A DNA stretch of 5,932 bases from Clostridia bacterium (GCA_003562655.1 PWUC01000188.1:1-5932), one strand, 5' to 3'; counted from the first letter of the stretch, positions 1 through 5,932 are shown. Notes: generated from the letters alone by a model not told the origin. Translations and numbers: made by a program.

Positions 1-446
1 AGGAGGATCTCCTCCTCGCCGGGCAACCCGGGTGCATCGGTGTCGAAGCCCCAGAGCTGCACCAGGACCCTGACCGTGGGATCAAAGGCACCGCCCGTCA
101 GAGATGCCAGCTCGAGACCGGTCCCAATCACCCGGGCCGTTTCCGGGGAGATGGGTGAGGCCTCCCCTTCTGCACGGTTCACAGCGCTGAGTTCACTATC
201 CTCCCGGTGAGGGCTCAGGAGTAACTCGATGCGTTTCATCTCCTGCAGGGCCTGTTCCACCGTCTCATCGTCCGCACCGTGTGCATGGATGGAGACCAGC
301 GTCCCGAAGAGGAGGCTGTCTCTGTCGGTCATCTGTTGCTCCGGATTGCCCCAGCATCCCCCAGTGAGGAGGATGATCGCCGAGAGGCAAAAGAGGAGTG
401 AGGCCGCACGGTGCCGACCCCACCGCGCCGAAGATGACCTGTTCAA
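1..446 (-). CDS. apbE: ApbE, FAD:protein FMN transferase, lipoprotein type (3' part beyond the window)
   Basis: Enzyme that uses FAD to attach FMN covalently to a threonine of target proteins, here expected to be RnfG and RnfD. Seen in the 148 residues present: a basic N-terminus, a hydrophobic segment and LLTGGC with Cys31 (a lipobox-like site, though with Thr where an aliphatic residue is usual), then ApbE hallmarks FGTLVSIHAHG (47-57), LLSPHREDSELSAVN (76-90) and GGAFDPTVRVLVQLWGF (118-134). The TTG start at 446 is chosen because GGGAGG lies 7 nt upstream and it is the only start giving a complete signal peptide; the next in-frame ATG is at residue 39. It begins 16 nt after the rnfB stop, so it is co-transcribed. 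The catalytic C-terminal half is not visible. Confidence 0.93.
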   Translation of the reverse strand, partial: MNRSSSARWGRHRAASLLFCLSAIILLTGGCWGNPEQQMTDRDSLLFGTLVSIHAHGADDETVEQALQEMKRIELLLSPHREDSELSAVNRAEGEASPISPETARVIGTGLELASLTGGAFDPTVRVLVQLWGFDTDAPGLPGEEEIL

Positions 447-462
447 AGCAATACCTCCCTCG

Positions 463-1278
463 TCATCTGACCGCGTCTCTTTTCTCTGGATCCTTCCCCT
501 GTTCCAGGCAGTCAGCCGGGCAGGCCTGCACACATGTGCCGCAGGCATCGCACTTATCGAGATCGATCACCGGCAGGTTGCCTTCCATCACGATCGCGTC
601 CTGGGGACAACGTCTCGCACACAGTCCGCAGCCCAGGCACGCATTGTCGCAGGCCTTTCTGGCCTCCCGCGGACCCAGTTCGCTGCGGCACAAAAGGAGC
701 ACCGGCGCGTCCTCGGGTGCCAGGTCGATGATTCCCCGGGGGCAGGCGGCAGCACATCTGCCGCATCCAGTGCACCGGTCGGCGTCCACGGCGGGGATCC
801 CGTCCTCCCCCATGTAGATGGCATCAAAGGGACAGACATCCACACAGCTGCCGCCACCCAGGCAGCCGAATTCACACACCCAGGGTCCTCCCGCTATCGC
901 TCCAATCGCTGCACAGTCCTGTATGCCGGCGTATTTGCAGCGGATCCTGGCAGCGCCCAGGGTCCCACGGCATCGAACCCTCGCTATATTTCTGACCGCC
1001 GATGCATCGATCTTCTCACCGAGAATATCTGCCACCCTGGCCAGTGCTTCGCTGCCGGCCACACTGCACGCCGCCGGCCGGACCTCCCCACCGACCACGG
1101 CCTCACTGAAGGACGCACAACCCGCATACCCACAGCCGCCGCAGTTCGCGCCAGGCAGGACTGCCTCGATGGCCTCGATACGCTCGTCCCGCTTCACCGC
1201 GAGCACGTGGGAAGCGAAGGCGAGACCGGCGCCGAACAGCAGGCCGAGTACCATGAGAGTTATCACAGGTGTCAGCAC
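463..1278 (-). CDS. rnfB: RnfB, multi-cluster ferredoxin-like subunit
   Basis: Entry point for electrons from reduced ferredoxin. Seen (271 residues from GTG 1278): an N-terminal membrane helix (about 1-25), then the RnfB Fe-S domain ANCGGCGYAGC with a fourth Cys at about 71, the signature RCRGTLG followed by YAGIQDC, and a chain of ferredoxin motifs. These are CEFGCLGGGSCVDVCP, CTGCGRCAAACP, CDNACLGCGLCARRCP and CDACGTCVQACP, with the last Cys at about 253. This points to one cluster in the N-terminal domain plus about four in the ferredoxin part. The GTG at 1278 has GAGG 8 nt upstream; the in-frame GTG at 1287 is itself part of that Shine-Dalgarno. It follows rnfA by about 40 nt and ends 16 nt before apbE. 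This gene separates the operon from Nqr, which lacks RnfB. Confidence 0.98.
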   Translation of the reverse strand: MLTPVITLMVLGLLFGAGLAFASHVLAVKRDERIEAIEAVLPGANCGGCGYAGCASFSEAVVGGEVRPAACSVAGSEALARVADILGEKIDASAVRNIARVRCRGTLGAARIRCKYAGIQDCAAIGAIAGGPWVCEFGCLGGGSCVDVCPFDAIYMGEDGIPAVDADRCTGCGRCAAACPRGIIDLAPEDAPVLLLCRSELGPREARKACDNACLGCGLCARRCPQDAIVMEGNLPVIDLDKCDACGTCVQACPADCLEQGKDPEKRDAVR

Positions 1279-1318
1279 GAGAATCACCTCACATTTGAAT
1301 CCTCACTGCTTCCCCAGG

Positions 1319-1915
1319 TCATAAACCGAACAGAGCCGAGATGTTGAAGCCACTGAAGCCCATGAAAGCCATGGACAGAAGGGCGGCAACCACCAGGGCT
1401 ATCGGCGTCCCCTGAAGGGCCGCGGGAACATCGGCCCTTGCCAGTCTCTCGCGTATACCCGCGAAAAGGAGGATGGCCAGAACGAATCCCCCTCCCGCGC
1501 CCAGAGCGTGAAACACCGTCTCGATGAAGCCGTATCCACCCGTGATGTTCAGAAGAGCAACGCCCATTATAGCACAGTTGGTGGTTATCAGCGGCAGGTA
1601 TACCCCCAGGGCCCTGTACAGGGCCGGACTGTACCTGAGCATCACCATTTCAACGAACTGTACCAGGGTCGCTATCACCAGGATGAACGCGACGGTCCGG
1701 AGATACTCCGTACCCTGCGGAATCAGTACATAGTGCTCCAGGAGCCAGGTAACCATGGAGGAGATGGTCATGACGAAGACCACCGCAGCCCCCATACCCG
1801 TGGCCATGGACAGGGTCTTGGACACTCCCAGATAGGGGCAAATGCCCAGAAACCGCATCAGGACCACGTTGTTGATCAGGGCGGCACCGATGAATATGAC
1901 GATGAGTTCAGCCAC
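1319..1915 (-). CDS. rnfA: RnfA, membrane core subunit
   Basis: Polytopic membrane subunit that pairs with RnfE in the ion- and electron-conducting core. Seen: 198 residues with about six hydrophobic helices, the near-invariant N-terminal pattern LINNVVLMRFLGICPYLGVSK with Cys26, YLPLITTNCAIMGVALLN with Cys114, and a C-terminal MAFMGFSG. The GTG start at 1915 overlaps the end of rnfE by 8 nt and has AGGGAG 9 nt upstream. The frame extends 17 codons further upstream, but that arginine-rich stretch lies over rnfE and is not family-like. Family members are usually about 190-193 residues, so the length fits. Homologous to NqrE; context gives RnfA. Confidence 0.97.
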   Translation of the reverse strand: MAELIVIFIGAALINNVVLMRFLGICPYLGVSKTLSMATGMGAAVVFVMTISSMVTWLLEHYVLIPQGTEYLRTVAFILVIATLVQFVEMVMLRYSPALYRALGVYLPLITTNCAIMGVALLNITGGYGFIETVFHALGAGGGFVLAILLFAGIRERLARADVPAALQGTPIALVVAALLSMAFMGFSGFNISALFGL

Positions 1916-2546
1916 TGATCGCCACTCCCTTCCGCGCCCTCTCTCTGAACTTCTGCTGCCTCGCATCCCACCAGTTCATGAAGCCGACCATCAACCCCAG
2001 GGTCAGAAACGCCCCGGGTGGAAGTATCATGACAAGAGCGGGCTGAAAGGCAGAGCCCATGACTGCGAAACCGAATAGCGTCCCCGCACCCAGCAGCTCC
2101 CGGATGGACGCCAGTACAGTCAGGCCGAGGGTGAAGCCGAGTCCCATGCCCAAGCCATCGGCAACGGAGTTGACGACGGGGTTGCGAGAGGCAAAGGCCT
2201 CGGCCCGGCCGAGTATGAGACAGTTCACGACGATGAGCGGGATGAATATGCCCAGAGCCTGATGCAGCTGCGGTACGAAGGCCTCCATGAACAGGTCAAC
2301 AATGGTGACAAAACTGGCGATCACCACAATGAAGCAGGGGATCCTGATCTTGTTCGGTATCAGGTTACGCAAGATCGCTATGATGAAGTTTGACATGACG
2401 AGAACTGCCGTACTGGCAAGCCCCATACCCAGTCCGTACAGCGCCGCGGTGGTCACCGCCAGCGCTGGACACATGCCCAGCACAAGGCGCAGTATTGCGT
2501 TCTCCTTGATTATTCCTCGGGAAAAGTCACGCCACACCCGGTCCAC
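1908..2546 (-). CDS. rnfE: RnfE, membrane core subunit
   Basis: Polytopic membrane subunit, paralogous to RnfA; the two form the intramembrane core that binds an iron-sulfur centre. Seen: 212 residues with about six hydrophobic helices, the N-terminal GIIKENAILRLVLGMCPALA, Cys26 in LGMCP and Cys109 in VVNCLILGRAEAFA, both at the conserved paired-cysteine positions. The C-terminus ends in a basic tail. The start is taken as GTG 2546, with GAGG 8 nt upstream. A GTG at 2555 would overlap the rnfG stop by 4 nt (GTGA) but sits on top of the Shine-Dalgarno. The 3' end overlaps rnfA by 8 nt. Homologous to NqrD and RsxE; operon context gives RnfE. Confidence 0.97.
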   Translation of the reverse strand: MDRVWRDFSRGIIKENAILRLVLGMCPALAVTTAALYGLGMGLASTAVLVMSNFIIAILRNLIPNKIRIPCFIVVIASFVTIVDLFMEAFVPQLHQALGIFIPLIVVNCLILGRAEAFASRNPVVNSVADGLGMGLGFTLGLTVLASIRELLGAGTLFGFAVMGSAFQPALVMILPPGAFLTLGLMVGFMNWWDARQQKFRERARKGVAISG

Positions 2547-2551
2547 CGCTC

Positions 2552-3118
2552 TCACCTCTCCCGCCCGATATCAGCATACAGGCTCCTCGCCTGCTCCACT
2601 CCCTCGACCACGGCCCTGGAGGACACCGTCGCTCCGGCCACGGCATCAACCTGGCCTCCGTCGCGGGTCAGGGCCACAGGTGCACCGGTTGGCAGCCGGT
2701 AGAACTGACCCGTGAATCGATCGGTGGCAATCATTGCACCCAGTCCAGGGGTCTCTGTCTGCTGCAGGATCCGCATGCCGAGGATCTGCTCATCCGAAAT
2801 CCCCACCAGGATGACAATATCATCCACATAGCCCGTGCAGGAGACAGAGAACACGTAGCCGACAGAGCCTCCATCCTCGGCATGCCCCACATTGACCGAG
2901 TCCACATCGGGATATCCTGACAAAAGCTCCCCCAGCTCGCCGGTGATGTCCTCAAAGGCAGCAGCTGCAGGCAGGACTTCTGCCATGGCGGCAGCACGGG
3001 TGGCGGCCTGGTGCTCCTCAATCAGGGGTCCGGTCACCCTGTTTGTGATCGCCAGGGCGCCGGCGCTGACGGAGCATATGAGCATGAGAAATACTCCCAG
3101 ATATGCCACATTGCGCAC
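2552..3118 (-). CDS. rnfG: RnfG, FMN-carrying periplasmic-facing subunit
   Basis: Subunit anchored by one N-terminal helix (about residues 5-24, YLGVFLMLICSVSAGALAIT), with an exported domain that bears covalent FMN. Seen: 188 residues, the core signature TETPGLGAMI (121-130) and the C-terminal flavinylation motif DAVAGATVSS, with Asp158 and acceptor Thr164. The residue before Gly-Ala-Thr is Ala, where Ser or Thr is usual, but the acceptor Thr and the Asp are kept. The GTG start has GGAGG 9 nt upstream, embedded in the last codons of rnfD, which suggests translational coupling. Its TGA lies 5 nt before the preferred rnfE start. ApbE, encoded at the end of the operon, is the expected enzyme for loading its FMN. 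The family call is secure. Confidence 0.96.
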   Translation of the reverse strand: MRNVAYLGVFLMLICSVSAGALAITNRVTGPLIEEHQAATRAAAMAEVLPAAAAFEDITGELGELLSGYPDVDSVNVGHAEDGGSVGYVFSVSCTGYVDDIVILVGISDEQILGMRILQQTETPGLGAMIATDRFTGQFYRLPTGAPVALTRDGGQVDAVAGATVSSRAVVEGVEQARSLYADIGRER

Positions 3119-3122
3119 GGGC

Positions 3123-4094
3123 TCACACCTCCGTTTTCGCTCCGAAAACTCTCGGAGCCGTGTATCGCTCTATCAGTGGCACTGCTGCGTTCATCAACAG
3201 GATCGCATAGGTCACGCCCTCGGGATATCCACCGTATCCCCGGATCAGTATGGTGATGACACCGCAGCCGGTCCCAAAGACCAGCTTGCCCCGGGGGGTG
3301 ACGGGTCCGGAAACATAATCAGTGGCCATGTAGAACGCGCCCAGAATCAGACCTCCGGCGAGAAAGTGAAAGACGGGGTCAAACCCCATGACGCCGCCGA
3401 GAACCATGACCGTTCCGATGTACGAGACGGGAATTCTCCAGTCAATGATCCCCCGGCCCAGCAAATAGGCAGCGCCGACGAACAGGGCAACGGCTGACGT
3501 CTCTCCCACGCTCCCGGCAACCCGGCCGACAAACAGATCACCAAGGGGCGTGGCAACTCCCTGCAGACGCATCAGATCCAGGGGAGTGGCCGTGGACAGA
3601 GCATCAAAGCCGCCTGTCATCCATTCTCCCGAGGCGACGGGCCAGCGCCAGGTGGTCATGGCAACGGGGAAGGAGGCGAGAAGAAAGGCGCGGCCGACGA
3701 GGGCGGGGTTAAAGATGTTCAGACCCAATCCCCCGAAGAGGGCCTTGCCGACGATGATGGCAAAGGCTCCTCCGATGAGAGGCAACCACAGCGGGACGCC
3801 GGGAGGCAGACAGAGGGCCAGCAGCAAACCGGTGACAAGGGCGCTTCCGTCATGCAGTGGGATCGCCCTGCCCCGGATCCGGGCAACCAGGGCCTCGCCT
3901 CCCATGGCCCCAAGCAAAGAGCTGCTCATAACAAGAGCGGCATCCATTCCGAAAAAATATATGCCGGCAGCCGCAGCCGGAAGAAGGGCGATGACTACAT
4001 CGAGCATGATTTTCCGCACTGTGACGTCTGAATGCAGGTGAGGTGAGGAAGCCAATGTCAGTCTAGATCTTTCGAAGTCATCCTTGACGCTCAC
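3123..4094 (-). CDS. rnfD: RnfD, membrane subunit with covalently bound FMN
   Basis: Integral membrane subunit of Rnf that carries a covalent FMN and takes part in the electron path across the membrane. Seen: about 323 residues with many hydrophobic segments, an N-terminal SSPHLHSDVTVRKIM, the segment GGLGLNIFNPALVGRAFLL, the flavinylation-type motif DALSTATPL with the acceptor Thr at about residue 170, and the conserved C-terminal MATDYVSGPVTPRG and GGYPEGVTYAILLMNAAVPL. Length is normal for RnfD/NqrB. The GTG at 4094 is preferred because GGAGG lies 7 nt upstream. The GTG at 4100 is in frame but only 1 nt from the Shine-Dalgarno. It ends 4 nt before rnfG. RnfD and NqrB are homologous; the RnfB encoded in the same operon decides for Rnf. 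Confidence 0.97.
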   Translation of the reverse strand: MSVKDDFERSRLTLASSPHLHSDVTVRKIMLDVVIALLPAAAAGIYFFGMDAALVMSSSLLGAMGGEALVARIRGRAIPLHDGSALVTGLLLALCLPPGVPLWLPLIGGAFAIIVGKALFGGLGLNIFNPALVGRAFLLASFPVAMTTWRWPVASGEWMTGGFDALSTATPLDLMRLQGVATPLGDLFVGRVAGSVGETSAVALFVGAAYLLGRGIIDWRIPVSYIGTVMVLGGVMGFDPVFHFLAGGLILGAFYMATDYVSGPVTPRGKLVFGTGCGVITILIRGYGGYPEGVTYAILLMNAAVPLIERYTAPRVFGAKTEV

Positions 4095-4115
4095 GGTCAC
4101 TCCTCCAACCCAGGC

Positions 4116-5426
4116 TCACGACTCGCCTCGCTGCCTCGCAACAGCTTCAGCCTTGGCCAACCTGATCCTCTGGAGCAGGTGCCGGTTAGCAGGACAGATG
4201 TATGCACAGGCACCGCACTCTATACAGTCGATGGGCCGGTACTGCAGGGCGGAATCATCTGGGTAGGTGGCAAGGTACAGCGGCATTAGAAAGGAAGGAC
4301 AGACCTCTACACAGCGCCCACACCTGATGCAGGGCTACTCTTCGAGGACCGGAGAAACCCTGTCACTGAGGGCAATCACACCGGACGTTCCCTTGGTTAC
4401 CGGCATGTCCAGGTCATGTATCGCCGATCCCATCATTGGACCACCCGATATAAGTCTGACCGGGGGTTCGCTGAAACCGCCACAGGCCTCCAGAAGCACC
4501 TCAATGGGGGTTCCCAGCCGGACCCTCAGATTCTTCGGTTGGGCAACCGCGTCACCGCTGACGGTTACGACTCGCTCAATGAAGGGAATGCCGCTTCGTA
4601 TCGCCCTTGCAACTGCCACAGCTGTCGACACATTGCTCACAACGACTCCAATGTGAAGGGGCAACCCTCCCGACGGCACTTCACGATCCGTTATCGCGGT
4701 AATCAGCTGCTTCTCCGCCCCCTCGGGATACTTGGTCTGCAGGCTCACAACCTCGTAGGGCCTGTTACCGATGGCCCGCCGCAGTGCCTCGGATGCATCC
4801 GGTGTATTGTCCTCGACGCCAATGACGCCACGCTCGGCCTCGCAAGCCTTCATGATGGCCTCAAGACCAAAGATAATCGCCTCAGGCTCCTCCAACATCG
4901 CGCGGTGATCACAGGTGAGAAATGGTTCGCACTCACAGCCGTTCAGTATTATGGTGTCCACGCTCACATCAGGAGGCGGAGAGTATTTGACGTGAGCTGG
5001 GAAGGCAGCCCCGCCCATGCCCACTATTCCCGCTTTCCGCACCAGACGTCTTATGTCATCCGGGCTGAGATCCGCCAGGGCTCCCGCCGGCGCGATGTCT
5101 TCGTGCAAACGGTCCTCGCCATCTGACTCGATGATCACCGCAGCGACCTTCCGTCCGTCAGGCAATGCGCACTGACCCAAAGCCTCCACTGAGCCCGATA
5201 CACTGGTATGAATGGGCGCACTGACAAAGGCGTCAGAGTCGCCAATCACCTGGCCCATGGCAACCGCATCGCCCCTGCCGACTGTAGGCTCGCAGGGTGC
5301 TCCCATGTGCTGCACCATGGGCAAGACTACCCGCTCCGGCGCGGGCAGGGTTTCGACGGGACGCGAGCAGGCAAGCTCCTTAAACTCAGGCGGATGCACT
5401 CCACCCCGGAATGTGTTGAATGGCAC
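4116..5426 (-). CDS. rnfC: RnfC, NADH/FMN- and Fe-S-binding subunit of the Rnf complex, interrupted by an in-frame TAG
   Basis: Peripheral subunit that exchanges electrons with NAD(H) on the cytoplasmic face of Rnf. Seen: N-terminal FRGGVHPPEFKEL (residues 6-18), the NuoF-like nucleotide/FMN motif GMGGAAFP (136-143), LNGCECEPFLTCDHR (161-175), then two ferredoxin motifs, CIRCGRCVEVCP (366-377) and CIECGACAYICP (401-412). Codon 364 is TAG (4335-4337), but the frame continues to TGA at 4116-4118, giving 436 codons, close to the family's usual length of about 440. The GTG start at 5426 is chosen because it has GAGG 11 nt upstream and matches where RnfC proteins normally begin. In-frame alternatives are GTG at 5438 and ATG at 5504, but the ATG would sit at the predicted transcription start. 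It is the first gene of the operon, with rnfD starting 21 nt after its TGA. Family identity is very secure. Whether it is functional depends on the TAG. Confidence 0.95.
4335..4337 (-). other. In-frame TAG codon inside rnfC
   Basis: The minus strand reads GAA GAG TAG CCC TGC ATC AGG TGT, so the stop falls directly before Pro-Cys-Ile-Arg-Cys, the first Fe-S motif. Downstream the same frame stays open for 72 sense codons and holds eight correctly spaced cysteines. No ATG, GTG or TTG in this frame lies between the TAG and the first cysteine, so an internal restart could not rebuild both clusters. Single-base changes from TAG include CAG (Gln), GAG (Glu), AAG (Lys) and TCG (Ser). The residue before the Pro-Cys is variable in the family as I know it. 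Confidence 0.95.
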
Positions 5427-5434
5427 TCGCTCTG

Positions 5435-5441
5435 TCACCTC
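5435..5441 (-). promoter_or_regulatory. Ribosome binding site deciding the rnfC start
   Basis: GAGGTGA on the minus strand, with GAGG ending 11 nt before GTG 5426. The GTG inside this motif (5438) is itself an in-frame start candidate. The same motif GAGGTGA precedes rnfE (2552-2558) and rnfB (1284-1290), each with GAGG 8 nt before the preferred GTG. Confidence 0.55.
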
Positions 5442-5458
5442 TGCATATTCGACTTCTC

Positions 5459-5475
5459 CAACGCGACAAGCGTTG
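5459..5475 (-). promoter_or_regulatory. Small hairpin in the rnfC leader
   Basis: The minus strand reads CAACGC, a 5-nt loop TTGTC, then GCGTTG: a perfect 6-bp stem. It lies between the predicted transcription start (about 5506) and the rnfC ribosome binding site (5435-5441). No U-run follows, so it is not a terminator. It could affect mRNA stability or access to the start, or be incidental. Confidence 0.4.
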
Positions 5476-5512
5476 CGATCACGGGTAAGATTTCTCCAAT
5501 CCATCTCTTGAT

Positions 5513-5541
5513 ATGATAACACTCGAGTTCGGCACTCACAA
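5513..5541 (-). promoter_or_regulatory. Sigma-70-type promoter of the rnf operon
   Basis: The minus strand carries TTGTGA (5536-5541, 4 of 6 matches to TTGACA) and TATCAT (5513-5518, 5 of 6 matches to TATAAT), separated by exactly 17 bp. It sits in the only sizeable gap upstream of rnfC. Transcription would start near 5506, giving a leader of about 80 nt before the GTG at 5426. The spacer contains the 8-bp palindrome ACTCGAGT (5521-5528), which could bind a regulator. No experimental support is available from sequence alone. Confidence 0.6.
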
Positions 5542-5574
5542 GATTCACCGACGGGTGGCGGCAAGCCCGGATTG

Positions 5575-5625
5575 TGCCCACAAAAAAAGAGCAGCTGAGC
5601 CACTACGACAGATGATATGTGGGCA
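5575..5625. repeat. 8-bp inverted repeat in the divergent intergenic region
   Basis: TGCCCACA at 5575-5582 and its exact complement TGTGGGCA at 5618-5625, with 35 bp between. A third copy of TGTGGGCA occurs at 5807-5814, inside the putative divergent reading frame. The spacing is too long for a tight RNA hairpin; a pair of protein-binding half-sites is possible but unproven. The first arm runs into an A7 tract (5582-5588). The rest of 5542-5756 shows no convincing gene or RNA. There is also an isolated 8-bp palindrome CTGTACAG at 5714-5721. Confidence 0.3.
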
Positions 5626-5756
5626 ACTGATCGAGCGGATGATTAGCGTCAGGGATCCGGTTGTCAGGCACGCGGGCTACATCATGCGTGTCGGTCTGGG
5701 GAGCTGCGACGTGCTGTACAGTTCTGCGTAGAAGATCAGACGGCTAGACAGGACGG

Positions 5757-5932
5757 ATGCTGACAGTTTGGGGCCTCGCCTATACCCTGGTGGTGATCTG
5801 GGCGCTTGTGGGCATTGGGGGTGCGGCACACCGACTACACCACCCTGGCAACCGCGGCCTGGAGTGGAGCCCTTCTCTTGGCCCTCGTCATCGGGTGGCA
5901 CTTGGCGGTCAGGCGTTCCAAGTCCGGGGCCG
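5757..5932 (+). CDS. Unrecognised small membrane protein, probably frameshifted, cut by the window edge
   Basis: I do not recognise this gene. An ATG at 5757, with a weak AGGA only 3 nt upstream, opens a very hydrophobic segment, LTVWGLAYTLVVIWALVGIG (residues 2-21). After the run of five G at 5817-5821 this frame turns into a His/Arg/Pro-rich, non-hydrophobic peptide. The frame reached by removing one G reads RHTDYTTLATAAWSGALL and goes on through a second clear hydrophobic segment to a basic VRRSKSG tail, open to the window edge. Joined, these would make a plausible two-helix membrane protein. It is divergent from the rnf operon and separated by about 250 bp. No function is assigned. That it is a gene at all is only moderately supported. 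Confidence 0.35.
   Translation, partial: MLTVWGLAYTLVVIWALVGIGGAAHRLHHPGNRGLEWSPSLGPRHRVALGGQAFQVRG

Noticed and set aside
229..1347. Long plus-strand open frame of 372 codons opposite rnfB and apbE
   Set aside because: It is antisense to two genes with clear family motifs; its translation has no recognisable domain and is the usual by-product of high-GC coding on the other strand.
4116..4337. Separate small ferredoxin gene created by splitting rnfC
   Set aside because: No start codon in the frame lies between the TAG and the first cysteine; the first ATG comes after cluster motif 1, so an independent product would keep only one motif.
4416..5126. Plus-strand open frame of 236 codons opposite rnfC
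   Set aside because: It lies wholly antisense to the conserved RnfC coding region and has no motif or ribosome binding site of note.
1319..5426. Na+-translocating NADH:quinone reductase (Nqr) instead of Rnf
   Set aside because: Several subunits are homologous, but the operon has a multi-ferredoxin RnfB and an RnfC with C-terminal 4Fe-4S motifs, and lacks an NqrF-type subunit; gene order CDGEAB also fits Rnf.
5582..5600. T7 tract on the minus strand (A7 at 5582-5588) as a rho-independent terminator
   Set aside because: The bases just before the T-run on that strand do not form a stable GC-rich stem, and no minus-strand gene upstream needs a terminator.
5513..5731. Plus-strand open frame of 72 codons in the intergenic region
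   Set aside because: It overlaps the predicted rnf promoter, has no recognisable motif or hydrophobic pattern and no good ribosome binding site; chance is the simplest explanation.
5505..5756. tRNA, CRISPR, IS element or attachment site in the gene-poor stretch
   Set aside because: No cloverleaf-like arms, repeat-spacer pattern or transposase remnant could be seen by eye; only short palindromes and an 8-bp inverted repeat are present.
5677..5901. Minus-strand open frame of 74 codons near the right edge
   Set aside because: Composition is Pro/Gly/Arg-rich without motifs, and it is antisense to the more plausible hydrophobic plus-strand coding.

Overview
The window carries an almost complete Rnf operon on the minus strand, in the order rnfC-rnfD-rnfG-rnfE-rnfA-rnfB-apbE (from about 5430 down to base 1). 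Rnf is a membrane complex that moves electrons between reduced ferredoxin and NAD and couples this to Na+ or H+ translocation. The CDGEAB order and the ferredoxin-rich RnfB are typical of anaerobic bacteria such as Clostridia and their relatives. High GC, strong GGAGG-type ribosome binding sites, non-ATG starts at all seven operon genes and a lipoprotein-type ApbE suggest a high-GC anaerobic Bacillota-like lineage. That placement is inference only.

Layout: at the right edge (5757-5932, plus strand) begins a divergent, unrecognised small membrane protein that looks frameshifted at a run of five G. Next comes a gene-poor intergenic stretch (about 5505-5756). It holds a convincing minus-strand promoter (TTGTGA, 17 bp, TATCAT) followed by an approximately 80-nt leader with a small hairpin. 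The operon then runs without internal gaps: rnfC (4116-5426), rnfD (3123-4094), rnfG (2552-3118), rnfE (1908-2546), rnfA (1319-1915), rnfB (463-1278) and the 5' part of apbE (446 to the window edge). Gene junctions are from -8 to about +40 nt, which indicates one transcript.

How the genes work together: RnfB receives electrons from ferredoxin through its Fe-S clusters. RnfA and RnfE form the membrane core with conserved cysteines. RnfD and RnfG carry covalent FMN on a threonine. RnfC passes electrons to NAD through an FMN/NADH domain and two Fe-S clusters. ApbE, encoded last, is the transferase that attaches FMN to RnfD and RnfG, so the operon encodes both the machine and its cofactor-loading enzyme.

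The main anomaly is an in-frame TAG in rnfC at 4335-4337, two codons before the first cysteine of the C-terminal 4Fe-4S pair. The reading frame continues perfectly beyond it for 72 codons to a TGA, with both Fe-S motifs intact. It is a point mutation, a sequence error, or a read-through/recoded amber codon.
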